A DNA stretch of 64,000 nt from NCBI GenBank assembly GCA_900176545.1, contig FWXP01000003.1:124001-188000 (forward strand), in the 5' to 3' direction. The DNA is from Oscillospiraceae bacterium. Lineage in GTDB: Bacteria; Bacillota; Clostridia; Saccharofermentanales; Saccharofermentanaceae. The stretch's first letter is position 1. Every line of letters starts with the position of its first letter. Shown piece by piece: positions 9,830 to 18,394 of this stretch. The position numbers and the translations under genes were made by a program. The notes below the pieces were generated by a model, which worked only from the letters and a program-made list of their open reading frames with translations, had not been told where the DNA came from and did no database searches.

Positions 9830-9854
9830 CCATAAGGACACTATGTGTCCGGAT

Positions 9855-9906
9855 GCCCTGAATACGGCAACTCTCGCGACGTGTCGTGTTCATTCGGGGC
9901 GTTTTC
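9855..9906 (+). terminator. Long hairpin terminator after rnr
   Basis: GCCCTGAAT (9855-9863) pairs with ATTCGGGGC (9892-9900, one G-U pair) and encloses a smaller CGAC-GT-GTCG hairpin; GTTTT follows. A second small hairpin GGACAC-TAT-GTGTCC precedes it. Confidence 0.6.
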
Positions 9907-9949
9907 CGTTATCTTGGAACCGTAACAAGGCAAGGGGGTATCCGATACA

Positions 9950-11068
9950 ATGGATCAAAAGAAGATTGGCAGATTCCTGAAGACATTACGTAATGATAAA
10001 GGCCTTACTCAGGAACAACTGGCTGCTCACTTCAATACAACATCCAGATCTGTCTCGAGATGGGAGACCGGAAGCAGTCTTCCCGATATCTCCCTGCTTG
10101 TAGATCTTGCTGACTTCTACGATGTAGACGTCAGAGAGCTGATCGACGGCGAAAGGAAAACGGACATGATGGACAGCGAAATACGTGAAGTAGCGGACAA
10201 GATGGCGGATTACGCGGGCAATGAGAAGAATAAGCTCCTGCGGTTTATCCAGATAGTAGGCGTATTAGGAGTATTCGGAACACTTATCTCTCTTATATTG
10301 CAGGTATTATCCTATGAACCTGACCTCAAGAGGGCATTAGCGATACTGGCTTCTTTTGGGGGATTTGTCATAATGGGGATCATTACCCTTTATGTTACCG
10401 GTATACTCGGCAGGATAGCAAAGCATAAGAGATTTGTTAAGACGGCAAAGATAGTAACGATAGTGATGCTGGCTATAGGCGCCATACAGATCTTAAAGAT
10501 GGTCGTAGCGGTAGCTCTGATGCTCCTTATATCCTTCTCGGGCAAGATAACGGTGATGGATGACATATCCGATTATGAATTATACAGACAGGATCAGGAT
10601 AACGAGTATCATCTCCCCATAAACGATATGACAGAGGTATTGCCTTATGAGATAAGCGAGGAGGATGTCACGGATTATCAGTATACATACTATAATCCCT
10701 GGGATGCCCAGTATATCCTCTATATGACGATAGAGTACGATGACTCTTCCTATGAGGCCGAGAAGGACCGTCTGGAGAAGATAGGAGTAGAAGACTATAA
10801 AGGGATCTATTCCGTTACCGACGAGCCTTCAGGATACGATCTTGTGGCAATGGACAGCGACAGCTATAACGGATTCGTATATGCCATGGTTCCCGAGGAA
10901 GAGGATGGTAGTATTACCTACGTGATGATCTATTTCTGCAACTATTTCCTGGATCTTGATATACACGAATATATACCTGACGAGCTGCTCCTTCCGGGAT
11001 TTGATGCAACAGACGGCAATCCCGATCAGGAGGCATTCAAGGAAGAGGTTAACAGAAAGAATAAATAA
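9950..11068 (+). CDS. XRE-family regulator with C-terminal membrane and sensor-like region
   Basis: 372 residues. Residues 1-70 are a lambda-repressor-type helix-turn-helix (GLTQEQLAAHF, then RSVSRWETG with the recognition helix). Next a charged linker, three hydrophobic helices (about 99-120, 135-155, 168-195) and an acidic, Tyr-rich 170-residue tail probably outside the membrane. Membrane-tethered XRE proteins of this plan occur widely in Clostridia, but targets are unknown. A paralogue with nearly the same DNA-binding part lies at 41214-41810. The gene is monocistronic, bounded by the rnr terminator and a strong hairpin behind it. Role: transcription regulator responding to something at the membrane (inference). 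Confidence 0.85.
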   Translation: MDQKKIGRFLKTLRNDKGLTQEQLAAHFNTTSRSVSRWETGSSLPDISLLVDLADFYDVDVRELIDGERKTDMMDSEIREVADKMADYAGNEKNKLLRFIQIVGVLGVFGTLISLILQVLSYEPDLKRALAILASFGGFVIMGIITLYVTGILGRIAKHKRFVKTAKIVTIVMLAIGAIQILKMVVAVALMLLISFSGKITVMDDISDYELYRQDQDNEYHLPINDMTEVLPYEISEEDVTDYQYTYYNPWDAQYILYMTIEYDDSSYEAEKDRLEKIGVEDYKGIYSVTDEPSGYDLVAMDSDSYNGFVYAMVPEEEDGSITYVMIYFCNYFLDLDIHEYIPDELLLPGFDATDGNPDQEAFKEEVNRKNK

Positions 11069-11105
11069 GAACTGCATAACTTTCTAATGTATACACTTCT
11101 CTTTT

Positions 11106-11134
11106 CTAACCCCGTAACATCGTTACGGGGTTAG
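11106..11134. terminator. Perfect 13-base inverted repeat, terminator
   Basis: CTAACCCCGTAAC / GTTACGGGGTTAG with a 3-base ATC loop after the XRE-membrane gene. There is no long T run on the plus side, so efficiency is uncertain. Confidence 0.7.
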
Positions 11135-11164
11135 TTCCAGTATAATGAGAGAAGGAGGGTTGAT

Positions 11165-12043
11165 ATGGTCTTTCTTATAGTTATCTTAGTTCTCGTCGTC
11201 CTTTACCTTATGGTACTTATATTGGTGCAGCCGCATCTTATCATGATGGCGCCCAAGCAGACCCTGGAGCAGTCCATGGCATGGCAGAAGGAGCGATACG
11301 ATGTATCTTTCTATGACAGCCTTTCCAAGGAAGACTATATAGTCACTTCAGAAGACGGCTACGAGCTTCACGTACAGCTGCTCAAGAACCTTTCCGAGTC
11401 GACGCGCTATGTGATCATATCCCACGGTTATACGGATAACAGGATAGGATCTCTCAAATACGCTTCCGTGTACCTGGATATGGGATTTAATGTCATCATA
11501 TACGATCTTCGCGGCCACGGTCTCAATAAGCCCCATAGGACAACATACGGCTATATGGAATCGAAGGACCTCAAGGCTGTTATCGAAGATACAAGGGAGA
11601 GGTATAAGGATATATCCATGCTGGGCCTTCACGGTGAATCCCTGGGCGCAGGTACTACCATAACTGTTCTTAAGTATAAGCCTCAGGTGGATTTTGCAGT
11701 CTCTGACTGCGGATTCTCTGATATGGATAACGTGATAGGGAATAGATTCAAGTTCCGATTCATGTACGATCTTTGTGACTTCGGCTGCCGTCTTCAGTTC
11801 GGTTATTCGGTAAAGGATATACGTCCCATAGAAGCGTTGGAAGAGAATACCATCCCTGTATTATTCATCCACGGTGAAGAAGATAAGCTCATAGTCCCTC
11901 AGAACTCTATAGATATGAGCGAGAAGACAAAAGGCATGTCGGAGGTCCATCTGATAGATGGGGCCGAACATGCCTATTCGATCATAAAAGATCCTGTATC
12001 TTACAGAAGATACGTCAAGGAATTTATCGAGAAGATAAGTTAA
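11165..12043 (+). CDS. Membrane-anchored alpha/beta hydrolase
   Basis: 292 residues. One N-terminal hydrophobic helix (about 1-22) anchors the protein. The rest is an alpha/beta-hydrolase fold: HGYTDNR oxyanion region, nucleophile elbow LHGESLGAG (Ser in GESLG), an Asp near VLFIHGEEDKL, and catalytic His in GAEHAYS. Such BAAT/S9-like hydrolases act on esters or peptides; the substrate cannot be told. RBS gaagGAGG precedes the ATG. Its TAA stop and the stop of the convergent GntR gene share the self-complementary TTAA at 12040-12043. Confidence 0.87.
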   Translation: MVFLIVILVLVVLYLMVLILVQPHLIMMAPKQTLEQSMAWQKERYDVSFYDSLSKEDYIVTSEDGYELHVQLLKNLSESTRYVIISHGYTDNRIGSLKYASVYLDMGFNVIIYDLRGHGLNKPHRTTYGYMESKDLKAVIEDTRERYKDISMLGLHGESLGAGTTITVLKYKPQVDFAVSDCGFSDMDNVIGNRFKFRFMYDLCDFGCRLQFGYSVKDIRPIEALEENTIPVLFIHGEEDKLIVPQNSIDMSEKTKGMSEVHLIDGAEHAYSIIKDPVSYRRYVKEFIEKIS

Positions 12044-12714
12044 TCTTCGATATATTCACCGTATTCTTTCTTTATTACTTCCCAGTCCATGTCGAAGCGT
12101 GCCATGTGTTTCTCGACTGCGGCTCTTGCTGCTGCCTTGTCTTTATTCTTGATGGCAGTAAGGATAGCTTCGTGATCTGATACGATTTTGGAATCCTTGA
12201 CTGACTCAAGGCTGAGCTTTCTTACCCTGTCAAAGTGGATGCTCATAAGAGATACCATGTAGTGGCACTGGAGCTTGTTGCAGGCACGATATATGATCTC
12301 GTGAAACTCGTTATCGAGAGCCATGAGCTTGGCGTTGTCATTGTTCATATAGAACTTCTGGAGATTGACATTGACCTCGAGATCCTCGATATCCTTTGCG
12401 GTTGCAACTTCGCATGCTTCTTCTGCGAGAGCAGTCTCTATTACCTTACGAAGGAACCTCGCCTCTGTTATGAGGGCGTAGTCGATCATGGCTACGCGGC
12501 ATCCCTTTTGAGGGAGGACATCTAAGATCCTGGACTTGGAAAGTTCCAGGAAAGCTTCGTGTACGGGTGTTCTTGAACAGCCTATCTGACTTGCTATCTC
12601 CTGCTCACCTATAAGTGAACCGGGTTCGATCTCCATATTTACAATATTGTCCCTTATTATCCTTAAGGCATAATCCCTGTTGGATTCCACTCTTGTCTTG
12701 GGGGTGATTATCAT
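12040..12714 (-). CDS. GntR-family (FadR/FCD type) transcriptional regulator, probable uronate regulator
   Basis: 224 residues from the ATG at 12714 (RBS aaggag, 8 bases); a TTG two codons upstream is less likely. N-terminal winged helix with the GntR signature (GSLIGEQEIASQIGCSRTPVHEAFLEL), C-terminal all-helical FCD ligand domain (about 85-215) with the metal-binding pattern around DNEFHEIIYRACN and SDHEAILTAI. It lies 61 bases behind uxuB in the order uxuA-uxuB-regulator, the place where UxuR/ExuR-type regulators usually sit. It is the best candidate to bind the CTAG-N4-YTAG palindromes found at four promoters of this locus, repressing until a uronate intermediate is bound. Ligand and operator assignment are inference. 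Confidence 0.9.
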   Translation of the reverse strand: MIITPKTRVESNRDYALRIIRDNIVNMEIEPGSLIGEQEIASQIGCSRTPVHEAFLELSKSRILDVLPQKGCRVAMIDYALITEARFLRKVIETALAEEACEVATAKDIEDLEVNVNLQKFYMNNDNAKLMALDNEFHEIIYRACNKLQCHYMVSLMSIHFDRVRKLSLESVKDSKIVSDHEAILTAIKNKDKAAARAAVEKHMARFDMDWEVIKKEYGEYIED

Positions 12715-12775
12715 ACGCAAGACTCCTTATCGTTGTTATAAAGCCAATATTATATTATACGTAGAGAACAAATAA

Positions 12776-14386
12776 TTAAAGATATTTTTGGATAGTCCTT
12801 CGAACACTTCCTTCGCCTTGGAGCATCAGGCTCAGCATTTCCTTTATCTTATCCGACAGCCCGCAGGCGACAAGATCCGTTCCGAAGATGACTTCGTTTC
12901 TAAGGATAGGATCTACGCTGTCGCCCAGGGTTGAAGGATCATTCCAAGCAACATCTTTGAGGAAGGATTGCAGTGTTGCCAACATAGGATCGGAACTGGG
13001 TGTGAACTCTTCTCCCTTATCGTCTACGGCGAGAAGATATCTGAGCCATCCTGCGATGGTCAGGGGAACATATACCAGCGAAGTCTCGTCGAGCTCGTCG
13101 GATGCGATGTAGGACTTGATCGTCTCACCGAATCTGATGGGCATCTTGAGGGACGTGTCGGTAGCGATCCTCTGAGGTGCATCGGGGATATAGGGGTTGG
13201 GAAGTCTCTCTTCGATGACTTCGTCGATAAATGCCTTAGGTCTTATGATGCCCGGGTCTGTTACTACCTTCATGGCTTCATCGTAGCCGAGCTTATGTAC
13301 GAGGGTATTAAGATCGTTATCCTTCATCTCATCTGAGATCCTTGTATATCCCAAGAGACATCCGAATACGGCCAGGGAAGTGTGGAGAGGATTAAGGCAT
13401 GTAGTTACCTTCATCTTCTCGACCTTGTTTACCGTATCTCTGTCTGTCAGGTATACTCCGGCTTCTTCGAGCGGAGGTCTTCCTGCAGGGAAGTTATCTT
13501 CGATGACCAGGTACTGAGGGATCTCCGCATTAACGAAGGGCGCTATGAACGTACCTTTGGATGTCGTGATGGGAGCAATATCTTCAAGACCTGCTTCGAC
13601 TGCCTTTTCTTCTACTGTCTTATCGGGACGGGGAGTGATCTTATCGATCATGCTCCAGGGAAATGCTACTACACTCTCATCGCTGATCCAGTCGATAAAA
13701 TCCTGTCCTACGAAGCCTCCGGCAAGCCAGCTGTTCGCCATCTCCAGGATACTGCTTCTAAGCTTCTCGCCGTTATGACTGCAGTTATCCATGCTGACAA
13801 GAGCGATGGGAGCCTTGCCGCTTTTGAACCTGTGGAAGAGAAGCGCGCAGACGCGGCTCATGGCATGTACGCAGTTATCGGGTCCGTTCTTTATGTCATT
13901 CTCGACTATGCCGAGGTAATTGCCGGATATATCTTTCAGGGCATAACCCTTCTCCGTAAGGGTGAAGCTTATCATCTGAAGAGAAGAAGATGCACATATC
14001 TCCTTTAGTCTTTCATCTGAACCGTTATCCTTAGACGAAGCATTGATGGCTTCTGCTACTGAAGATACGATCTCGAATGCGATATTGCCGTCGCTTCTCA
14101 TATCGGCAGCGAGAGTAAGGTTATCGTGAGGAGCGTAGATCTTCTCTATGATCTCTCCGTCGAATGTATCCGCAGCGATCACTCCTCTGTCAAAGATCCC
14201 CTTTTCCAGGAGTTCGTGGTCCAATCTTGCAATGAAAATGCGGAAGATATTACCTGCACCGAAATGAAGCCAGCAGGGCTTCTCACAGGTTGTCTTCCGC
14301 ATCCGGTCTATATCGTATGAAGGGACCTTGACAGGCGTGTTCTCGAATCCTCCTTTCAAAAGAGTATCAAGTGTTAACTTAGCCAT
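12776..14386 (-). CDS. uxuB: D-fructuronate reductase / D-mannonate oxidoreductase
   Basis: 536 residues, normal for the long-chain mannitol dehydrogenase family. Rossmann N-terminal part with HFGAGNIFR (nucleotide loop), MSMDN-like SMDNCSHNGE, and the C-terminal helical domain with the family motif around KMKVTTCLNPLHTSLA (catalytic Lys/Asn/His region). It reduces D-fructuronate to D-mannonate with NADH in the cytoplasm, the step between UxaC and UxuA. It begins 24 bases after uxuA, and the two genes for consecutive steps form an operon with the GntR gene. Fructuronate rather than tagaturonate reductase is inferred from linkage to uxuA. Confidence 0.93.
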   Translation of the reverse strand: MAKLTLDTLLKGGFENTPVKVPSYDIDRMRKTTCEKPCWLHFGAGNIFRIFIARLDHELLEKGIFDRGVIAADTFDGEIIEKIYAPHDNLTLAADMRSDGNIAFEIVSSVAEAINASSKDNGSDERLKEICASSSLQMISFTLTEKGYALKDISGNYLGIVENDIKNGPDNCVHAMSRVCALLFHRFKSGKAPIALVSMDNCSHNGEKLRSSILEMANSWLAGGFVGQDFIDWISDESVVAFPWSMIDKITPRPDKTVEEKAVEAGLEDIAPITTSKGTFIAPFVNAEIPQYLVIEDNFPAGRPPLEEAGVYLTDRDTVNKVEKMKVTTCLNPLHTSLAVFGCLLGYTRISDEMKDNDLNTLVHKLGYDEAMKVVTDPGIIRPKAFIDEVIEERLPNPYIPDAPQRIATDTSLKMPIRFGETIKSYIASDELDETSLVYVPLTIAGWLRYLLAVDDKGEEFTPSSDPMLATLQSFLKDVAWNDPSTLGDSVDPILRNEVIFGTDLVACGLSDKIKEMLSLMLQGEGSVRRTIQKYL

Positions 14387-14410
14387 TGCTGTTCCCTCCG
14401 AATGAACTTT

Positions 14411-15484
14411 TTACTTACGTGATTTCTGGCAGGCTTCCCAGAGACCTTCCAGGTAGGTAGCACCCAGGGCTCTGTCGTAAAGACCGTAGCCGGGCCTGCC
14501 TTTCTCGCCCCAGATTGCTCTTCCGTGGTCGGGCCTTATGTAGCCGTCGAAGCCGTTATCCTGCAAAGCCTTTATGATGGCATACATATCGAGGTCGCCG
14601 CATGCGGAAGGATGAGCACTCTCGTGGAAATCCGTATCGGAAGTATGCTTTACGTTACGAAGATGTACGAAAGGCACCTTTCCTTCGGCTGCGAACTCTG
14701 CTGCGATAGAAGGAACGTCGTTATTCTTGTTTGCACCGAGGCTGCCTGTGCAGAGAGTAAGTCCGTTCCTCTTGCTGTCATGAAGTGCCAGGTACTTCCT
14801 TATGGAATCCTGGTTATTGACTACCTTAGGCAGGTTGAAGAGAGGGAACGGAGGATCGTCGGGATGTACGCCGAAGTCCAGGTCGAACTCTTCTGCTGCG
14901 GGGATGATGGCATCGAGGAAGTACTTGATGTTCTTGAAGTACTCCTCCTGGGATACGTTCTGGTAGAAAGCGATATCCTCGGCCATCTTTCCGAATCTCT
15001 CGGGCTCCCATCCGGGGAGCGTGAAGTTATTGGAACCGTTTATCATGGACTCTGTCATGGACTCAAGTGTAAGAGTCTTGGCAAAATCATGTGAATAGCT
15101 CATTGCAAGGCTTCCGTCTTCGATGGGAAGGTAAAGATCAGATCTGTACCAGTCGAGAACGGGCATGAAGTTGTAGCATACGCACTTAACACCTGCATCA
15201 GCAAGGTTCTTCATTGTCTTTATGTAATTATCGATGTACATATCCTTGGTAGGGAGGCCCTTCTTGATGTCCTCATGTACATTGATGCTCTCGATGACTT
15301 CCATCTCGAGACCTGCTTCGTTTACTTCATTCCTTACAGCGAGGATCCTTTCCATAGGCCAGATCTCGCCTGCGGGAATATCCGACAGGAACGTTGCTAC
15401 GCCCGATACGCCGGGGATCTGTCTGATCTGCTGTAGGGTAACCGTGTCGTCCCCGTTAGGGAACCATCTCAATATCATTTTCAT
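14411..15484 (-). CDS. uxuA: Mannonate dehydratase
   Basis: 357 residues, the usual length of the xylose-isomerase-like UxuA family. Starts with the typical MRWFPNGDD-like segment, and contains the metal/active-site regions FNFMPVLDW-type (YNFMPVLDWYRSDL), FGVHPDDPP, LCTGSLG, HLRN and IRPDHGRAIW. Removes water from D-mannonate to give 2-keto-3-deoxy-D-gluconate. First gene of the uxuA-uxuB-gntR transcription unit; its promoter (TTGACT, 17-base spacer, TATTCT, or the extended TGCTATAAT further down) is overlapped by an operator-like palindrome. Confidence 0.95.
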   Translation of the reverse strand: MKMILRWFPNGDDTVTLQQIRQIPGVSGVATFLSDIPAGEIWPMERILAVRNEVNEAGLEMEVIESINVHEDIKKGLPTKDMYIDNYIKTMKNLADAGVKCVCYNFMPVLDWYRSDLYLPIEDGSLAMSYSHDFAKTLTLESMTESMINGSNNFTLPGWEPERFGKMAEDIAFYQNVSQEEYFKNIKYFLDAIIPAAEEFDLDFGVHPDDPPFPLFNLPKVVNNQDSIRKYLALHDSKRNGLTLCTGSLGANKNNDVPSIAAEFAAEGKVPFVHLRNVKHTSDTDFHESAHPSACGDLDMYAIIKALQDNGFDGYIRPDHGRAIWGEKGRPGYGLYDRALGATYLEGLWEACQKSRK

Positions 15485-15518
15485 AATACTAATTCTCTCA
15501 CAACCAATGGATTATAGC

Positions 15519-15532
15519 ACTAGAATACTAGA
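15519..15532 (-). promoter_or_regulatory. Operator-like palindrome over the uxuA promoter
   Basis: ACTAGAATACTAGA matches the shared pattern CTAG-N4-YTAG. On the minus strand a TTGACT box and TATTCT box are 17 bases apart and the palindrome covers the latter, so a bound regulator would block RNA polymerase. It begins 35 bases upstream of the uxuA start. Confidence 0.65.
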
Positions 15533-15577
15533 CGATTAGTTCTAAGTCAATGCTTACGTATTGATTATCACGTACAT

Positions 15578-15925
15578 TTACTGATCTTTTTTATCGACGC
15601 TGATACGACGGGGTCTGAGTACCTTTATAAGGAGCGGTATGAATATCAAAAATCCGAATGTCTTCGCGACTTCGACCACCGATGCCATGTATATAACGGT
15701 GATGTCATAATCGGCCGCAGCTTCACTTACGAGATTGGAGCATGTCTTGACTCCGGAATAGAGGAGCAGGGCGATCAATATAAGGATAGTCGACTTGATG
15801 ATCTTATCCTTGGGGATATCCTTCGAGCTGTCATTTCTGTCAAGGCAGCGAAGCGTAGTCACAAGACCTATGAATATGCATGCGACGGAAGCAAGCCCTA
15901 ATGCCAGCTGGATATAGTTGATCAT
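15578..15925 (-). CDS. Small membrane protein of unknown function
   Basis: 115 residues with three hydrophobic helices (about 5-25, 42-62, 72-98) and a short basic tail. I recognise no family. It overlaps the end of the upstream YesL-like gene by four bases (ATGA), so they are co-translated and are likely to act together at the membrane. The unit faces away from the acetylesterase gene. Function unknown; association with uronate use comes only from position. Confidence 0.7.
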   Translation of the reverse strand: MINYIQLALGLASVACIFIGLVTTLRCLDRNDSSKDIPKDKIIKSTILILIALLLYSGVKTCSNLVSEAAADYDITVIYMASVVEVAKTFGFLIFIPLLIKVLRPRRISVDKKDQ

Positions 15926-16581
15926 GCTTCTCCTCCTTCTTCCTCGGAAGCTTCGTCCCTGTTCTTCTCCTGCTCGATCGCCGCCTCGAAGATCTTCTCT
16001 GCGACAGTTACCTTAAGGTAAGAAGCTACGAAAGGCACTACGAGAACGCAGGGAGGGAAGAGGACCATAAGGGCCAGGGATACAAAGCTTATGATAAAGA
16101 GCAAAAGCGCCTTACCGAAGTTCATGGAAGCGATAGCTGCAGAATTCATTATGATATGCTTCGTATCTGTGGAGAACCTGGCAAGGTAGGGATAAGCAAA
16201 AGGATATAAGATAACAAAAGGAACGATAATTAGTATCGCAAAAGGCAGATACCAGTCCGGGAGCATTATCCCGTTAAGACCGAATCTTGCTATATGAATA
16301 TTAATGCCGATAATTACTGCGAATATAGTGTAGAGAAGACTTAAAGGAATACTCTGTCTTATATTGGACTTAAAGCTTCTCATGAAGTCGGGGATAGCTG
16401 CATCCGACTCTTTCTTTACTCTTTTATAAAGAGCGAAGTAAAGTGCCGCGGAAGATGCACCGGAAGTTACGATCGGAATGGAAAAGATCAGCCAGATAAG
16501 GGAGAGCGCGACTATGTCCCACAGTACGCTTCCTATCTCGTAGAGCTTTGATCTTGTGATCTTGTCGAATGAAGGTTCCAT
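15922..16581 (-). CDS. YesL-like (DUF624) membrane protein
   Basis: 219 residues with five or so hydrophobic segments and the DUF624 pattern: an N-terminal stretch ending in SIPIVTSGASSAALYF, followed by a polar DFMRSFKSNIRQS loop. Proteins of this family (B. subtilis YesL) are regularly encoded next to LplB/YtcP-type sugar ABC transporters and pectin/xylan genes; the biochemical role is not settled. Its promoter (minus strand TTGTCT, 17 bases, TATAAT; plus coordinates 16632-16660) is back to back with the acetylesterase promoter, with a palindromic operator between. Confidence 0.85.
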   Translation of the reverse strand: MEPSFDKITRSKLYEIGSVLWDIVALSLIWLIFSIPIVTSGASSAALYFALYKRVKKESDAAIPDFMRSFKSNIRQSIPLSLLYTIFAVIIGINIHIARFGLNGIMLPDWYLPFAILIIVPFVILYPFAYPYLARFSTDTKHIIMNSAAIASMNFGKALLLFIISFVSLALMVLFPPCVLVVPFVASYLKVTVAEKIFEAAIEQEKNRDEASEEEGGEA

Positions 16582-16670
16582 GCCTGATCTCTTTCTTCAA
16601 CATGCGGTATTTTTGTGTTGCACCTGCCCCGATTATAAACTAAGATAGATTGGAAGACAACAACTACTAT

Positions 16671-16684
16671 CCTAGAATGTTAGT
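16671..16684. promoter_or_regulatory. Operator-like palindrome between YesL-like and acetylesterase genes
   Basis: CCTAGAATGTTAGT. For the rightward gene, TTGGAA (16650) and TAGAAT (16673) are 17 bases apart and the palindrome lies on the latter. For the leftward gene it is 10 bases outside the -35 box. Same sequence core as the eda promoter site. Confidence 0.62.
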
Positions 16685-16695
16685 GAGGTGTAGAT

Positions 16696-18210
16696 ATGAG
16701 ATTAGCAGGTATATTCGGCGACAGGATGATCTTACAAAGAGACCGTGAGAACCACATCTTCGGTACTGACGAAGGCACATCCGAGGTCAAGGTAACAGTA
16801 GGTGATATAACTGTCACCGGCGAGGTAAAGGACGGTAAGTTTGACGTAGTCATTCCTCCTCATAAGGCATGCTTTGATATAGACGTGACTATAGAAGGAT
16901 CAGAGAAGATAACACTTCATGAAGTATGCTTCGGTGATGTTATCCTCCTCTCAGGACAGTCCAATATGGAGCTTCCGGTATACAGGTCCTACGATGCTTC
17001 CGAGGAGGAAGCAAAGAGTGCGAACTATCCTTACATTAGACAGTACAGGATGGCTCCCGAACCTGTATATAAGGACGACAGTGAGTATTCGCTTCCCGAG
17101 TCCAAGTGGGTAAGTGCCGTTCAGGGTCAGATCGAGGAGATGAGTGCTTACGGCTTCTATACCTTTAAGAGGATCTACGATAAGCTGCAGATCCCTGTGG
17201 GTCTTATCCTTAACGCTCAGGGCGGATCCAAGCTTGAAGGCTGGATGACGGAAGAAGACGTTAAGTCCATGACAAATGACTACCACTTCATCGAAGAGTT
17301 CAGCGGTAAGGACGATCTTGCCGATTACCTGAAGCTTCACGAGAGAAGATGCATAGAGTGGCGAGAAGCAACTAAGGTATTTGATCCTGAAGTATATTCC
17401 AAGAGCATCCCTGAGGAAGCGGTGCCTTTTGAAGTTCCCGGTATCGTTAAGGGCATAACGGGAAGTATCTGGGTATACAAGGAGTTCGAGGTAGAAGAGG
17501 ACGTAACGGATGCATTCCTTTACTGCGGACAGTGGATCGATGCAGATGTTACATATATAAACGGTGTAGAAGTGGGAAGGACCGAGTATCAGTATCCTCC
17601 CAGAAAGTATCCCTTTGACGCGAAGATCCTTCATAAGGGCAAGAACCTAATCGCATTAAGACTTATAACTGAGAGAGAGTCCGGAGGAGGCGTTCCTTTC
17701 CATCAGTACTATATAAGGCTTAATGACAAGAAGATATCACTTGAAGGCGAGTGGAAGATGGTAACTGAGAAGAGCTGCGAGCGATTTACCGCAGGCATGA
17801 TGCTGGTATTCTTCCCGTCGATCCTCTATAAGTCCATGATCACTACTTTGGAGAAGGTATCCATAAAGGCTGTTATGTGGTATCAGGGTGAATCCAATGC
17901 CGAAGAACCGGAAGGCTATGACCTTAAGTTCAAGGCAATGGTTCAAAGCTGGAGAAAGATCTTAGGTGAGGATATTCCTTTTATAATAACGGAACTTACA
18001 GACTTTATAGATCCTCAATCAGAGGATACATCAAAAGTCCCCGATGGATGGAGGTCCATACAGAAGCAGCAACTTGAGGCGGAAACCCTTATTCCCGGAC
18101 TTCGCTGCGTGCCTGCAAGGGACTTAGGTGACATGTTCGAGATCCACAGCCCGAGGAAGTCGGAACTGGGCGCTAGGGCAGCTACTATTGTAGAAGATTT
18201 TATATACTGA
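16696..18210 (+). CDS. Sialate O-acetylesterase-type carbohydrate esterase (SGNH/SASA family)
   Basis: 504 residues. Catalytic Ser in LLSGQSNMEL (block I), the block WYQGESNAE in the middle, and an Asp/His-type end block (FEIHSPRK). A jelly-roll segment of the kind seen in sialate 9-O-acetylesterases is inserted at about 245-330. No signal peptide, so it acts inside the cell on imported oligosaccharides. In this locus the likely substrate is an acetylated, uronate-bearing oligosaccharide such as from glucuronoxylan rather than sialic acid (inference; no sialic acid genes are present). RBS gaggtg overlaps the end of the upstream operator. A strong terminator follows. Confidence 0.85.
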   Translation: MRLAGIFGDRMILQRDRENHIFGTDEGTSEVKVTVGDITVTGEVKDGKFDVVIPPHKACFDIDVTIEGSEKITLHEVCFGDVILLSGQSNMELPVYRSYDASEEEAKSANYPYIRQYRMAPEPVYKDDSEYSLPESKWVSAVQGQIEEMSAYGFYTFKRIYDKLQIPVGLILNAQGGSKLEGWMTEEDVKSMTNDYHFIEEFSGKDDLADYLKLHERRCIEWREATKVFDPEVYSKSIPEEAVPFEVPGIVKGITGSIWVYKEFEVEEDVTDAFLYCGQWIDADVTYINGVEVGRTEYQYPPRKYPFDAKILHKGKNLIALRLITERESGGGVPFHQYYIRLNDKKISLEGEWKMVTEKSCERFTAGMMLVFFPSILYKSMITTLEKVSIKAVMWYQGESNAEEPEGYDLKFKAMVQSWRKILGEDIPFIITELTDFIDPQSEDTSKVPDGWRSIQKQQLEAETLIPGLRCVPARDLGDMFEIHSPRKSELGARAATIVEDFIY

Positions 18211-18247
18211 TTATTATATATAGAAGCAAAGAAACCAAGAAAATCTG

Positions 18248-18280
18248 ACACATTGCCTTTGTGCAATGTGTTATTTTTTT
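18248..18280 (+). terminator. Intrinsic terminator after the acetylesterase gene
   Basis: Perfect 9-base stem ACACATTGC / GCAATGTGT, 6-base loop, then TATTTTTTT. Confidence 0.9.
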
Positions 18281-18304
18281 ACCCCGAAAACATCTTTTCT
18301 ACTA

Positions 18305-18333
18305 TTGACATATCACAAATGAGTTGATAACAT
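18305..18333 (+). promoter_or_regulatory. Promoter of the sugar ABC transporter operon
   Basis: TTGACA at 18305, 17-base spacer, TAACAT at 18328. The operator-like palindrome starts 14 bases after the -10 box, close to the expected transcription start. Confidence 0.6.
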
Positions 18334-18347
18334 GAGGACACAAGCGG

Positions 18348-18361
18348 ACTAGCATACTAGT
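18348..18361 (+). promoter_or_regulatory. Operator-like palindrome at the transporter promoter
   Basis: ACTAGCATACTAGT, the most symmetric copy (ACTAG-N4-CTAGT). Lies just downstream of the predicted start of transcription, a position fitting repression by a bound regulator. Confidence 0.65.
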
Positions 18362-18394
18362 AAAACGAATATGAAAAAGAAGGGTGTTTTCCTT

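Noticed and set aside
12968-14008. Plus-strand frames of 122 and 208 codons opposite uxuB
   Set aside because: Antisense to a complete uxuB; no start signals.
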